Made by a program: the position numbers and the translations under genes. Below the pieces are notes generated by a model. That model was not told the DNA's origin, did no database searches, and worked only from the letters and a program-made list of their open reading frames with translations. From Maritalea mobilis (GTDB lineage Bacteria; Pseudomonadota; Alphaproteobacteria; Rhodobacterales; Rhodobacteraceae): a DNA stretch of 64,000 nucleotides. How positions within the stretch are numbered: the first letter of the stretch is position 1; each line of letters begins with the position of its first letter. This document shows, in pieces, positions 63,337 to 64,000 of the stretch. Location: NCBI RefSeq assembly GCF_019800885.1, contig NZ_JAHVKE010000001.1, positions 1,178,001 through 1,242,000 of the forward strand. The letters run 5' to 3'.

Positions 63337-64000
63337 CTATTGACCGACGGTCTCGAAATACGCGGCCAGCGCGGCGATCTCCTCATCGCCCAACCGGCCG
63401 GTGATGGTTTGCATCACCTGATGTTCGCGCTCTCCCGAGCGATACGCAACAAGTCCGTCGATAAAATCGACAGGCGCCATGCCCGCGATCGACGGAATAT
63501 CATCCCCGCCTTGGGGACGATGACAGGTGGTGCACTCGTTGGAAAGATACTCGCCGTAATACACGTCGCCCTCCATCCGCACGATCTGCAGCACCTCGTC
63601 AGACGGGGCCAGCAGGACGGCCGTGGCATTCGCGTAGACAGGGTCGGGGGTGCCGCCCTCTTCGCGCAGGAAGGCAACGAGGTCAGCCCTGTCCTGTTCG
63701 TCGTGGATGCCGCGGAAAATCATGCGCAGGCCAGGCACGTAGCCAGACGGATCCGCAAGAAAATCGTCCAGCGCGTCAGCCGTCCAGATCAGGCCTTCAG
63801 ACGCCGCGTCGATCAGGGCCTCGGAATACCGGTAATCCATGGCCACCGCCGCGGGCCGCCCGACGATGCCATCGAGATGCGGGCCGATCCGGTTGATGGC
63901 GCCATCGCCGATCATGTGACAAGCGGCACAGGGCCGGTAAAGCTCGCGACCCCGCTCGGGGTCGCCTTCGGCCAGCACCGGGGTTCCGGTGCTGGCCGTC
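63337..64000 (-). CDS. soxE: Diheme cytochrome c (SoxE/FccA type), 5' end outside window
   Basis: Electron-accepting c-type cytochrome partner of the flavoprotein. Two heme-attachment motifs are visible: CAACH near the present N-terminus and CTTCH in the second half, with candidate Met ligands after each (LRMIF and MAPVDF regions). The frame runs open through the right edge, with a likely signal-peptide end (GTPVLAEGD) there. The true start is outside. It lies 116 bases before soxF. Size fits a 220-250 residue SoxE. Confidence 0.87.
   Translation of the reverse strand, partial: TASTGTPVLAEGDPERGRELYRPCAACHMIGDGAINRIGPHLDGIVGRPAAVAMDYRYSEALIDAASEGLIWTADALDDFLADPSGYVPGLRMIFRGIHDEQDRADLVAFLREEGGTPDPVYANATAVLLAPSDEVLQIVRMEGDVYYGEYLSNECTTCHRPQGGDDIPSIAGMAPVDFIDGLVAYRSGEREHQVMQTITGRLGDEEIAALAAYFETVGQ
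63969..63998. repeat. 13-bp perfect inverted repeat inside the cytochrome gene
   Basis: CGGCCAGCACCGG, loop GGTT, then its exact complement CCGGTGCTGGCCG. It falls in codons near the expected signal-peptide cleavage site of the cytochrome, so it would form a strong hairpin in the first part of the mRNA. Confidence 0.6.

Overview
This is a GC-rich chromosomal window from an alphaproteobacterium, most likely a member of the Rhodobacteraceae (Roseobacter group). Grounds: the split histidine cluster hisB-hisH / hisA-hisF-hisE, an ALA-synthase hemA, a choline locus choXWV plus betIBA, sox-type genes, a ScfR-family acyl-CoA regulator, serine-cycle genes, and short intergenic elements of a style seen in that family. 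I see no rRNA, CRISPR array, insertion sequence, integrase or phage gene. Two tRNAs are present, Gly-GCC and Tyr-GUA.

Layout. 1-6.1 kb: a UvrD-type helicase cut by the left edge, an FMN 2-hydroxyacid dehydrogenase and pyruvate carboxylase. 6.1-7.9 kb: two small exported proteins and tRNA-Gly. 8.2-12.6 kb: exopolysaccharide genes (yjbH, yjbF-like, a small membrane protein, a DUF1972 glycosyltransferase). 12.7-16.4 kb: his genes around an inverted DUF2147 gene. 16.4-18.4 kb: CoA-binding protein, zinc-ribbon protein, rRNA methyltransferase and tRNA-Tyr. 18.7-20.5 kb: an initiating sugar transferase and an unassigned glycosyltransferase. 20.5-24 kb: clpX, clpP and a photolyase-like protein. 24-31.4 kb: acyl-CoA metabolism, with a thioesterase/kinase/acyl-CoA dehydrogenase operon of the ACAD10/11 type, glutaryl-CoA dehydrogenase, and a coupled pair of acyl-CoA dehydrogenases.

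31.5-39.1 kb is choline uptake and oxidation to glycine betaine: choVWX on the minus strand, split by a glutathione S-transferase, facing betIBA across a perfect palindrome. 39-42 kb holds a MoxR ATPase / VWA protein / membrane protein set. 42.2-43.6 kb is phosphomannomutase. 43.8-47.2 kb is a tightly coupled hydantoinase-like, VOC, Asp/Glu-racemase-like and DapA-like operon of unknown substrate.

47.3-55.3 kb is the most interesting region. A six-gene minus-strand operon (aminotransferase, malyl-CoA lyase, malate-CoA ligase mtkA and mtkB, a hotdog hydratase and a CaiB-family CoA transferase) lies opposite a ScfR/PccR-type regulator. The first four genes are the glyoxylate-producing core of the serine cycle. 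The last two resemble the mesaconyl-C4-CoA hydratase and mesaconyl-CoA C1-C4 transferase of the Chloroflexus 3-hydroxypropionate bicycle. Together they suggest a hybrid module joining malyl-CoA cleavage and glyoxylate handling to a mesaconyl/citramalyl-CoA arm that yields acetyl-CoA and pyruvate.

55.4-59.1 kb is a lipid-linked sugar transfer operon (GT2, LAB_N, GT39 and a frameshifted PAP2 phosphatase). 59-64 kb has a YeeE/YedE transporter, hemA, a DUF302 protein, a flavocytochrome c sulfide dehydrogenase-type flavoprotein and a diheme cytochrome c running off the right edge, which looks like the tail of a sulfur-oxidation cluster. A two-hairpin element occurs twice (31454-31544 and 47233-47322). 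Each copy sits between convergent gene ends, and base changes between the copies preserve pairing.
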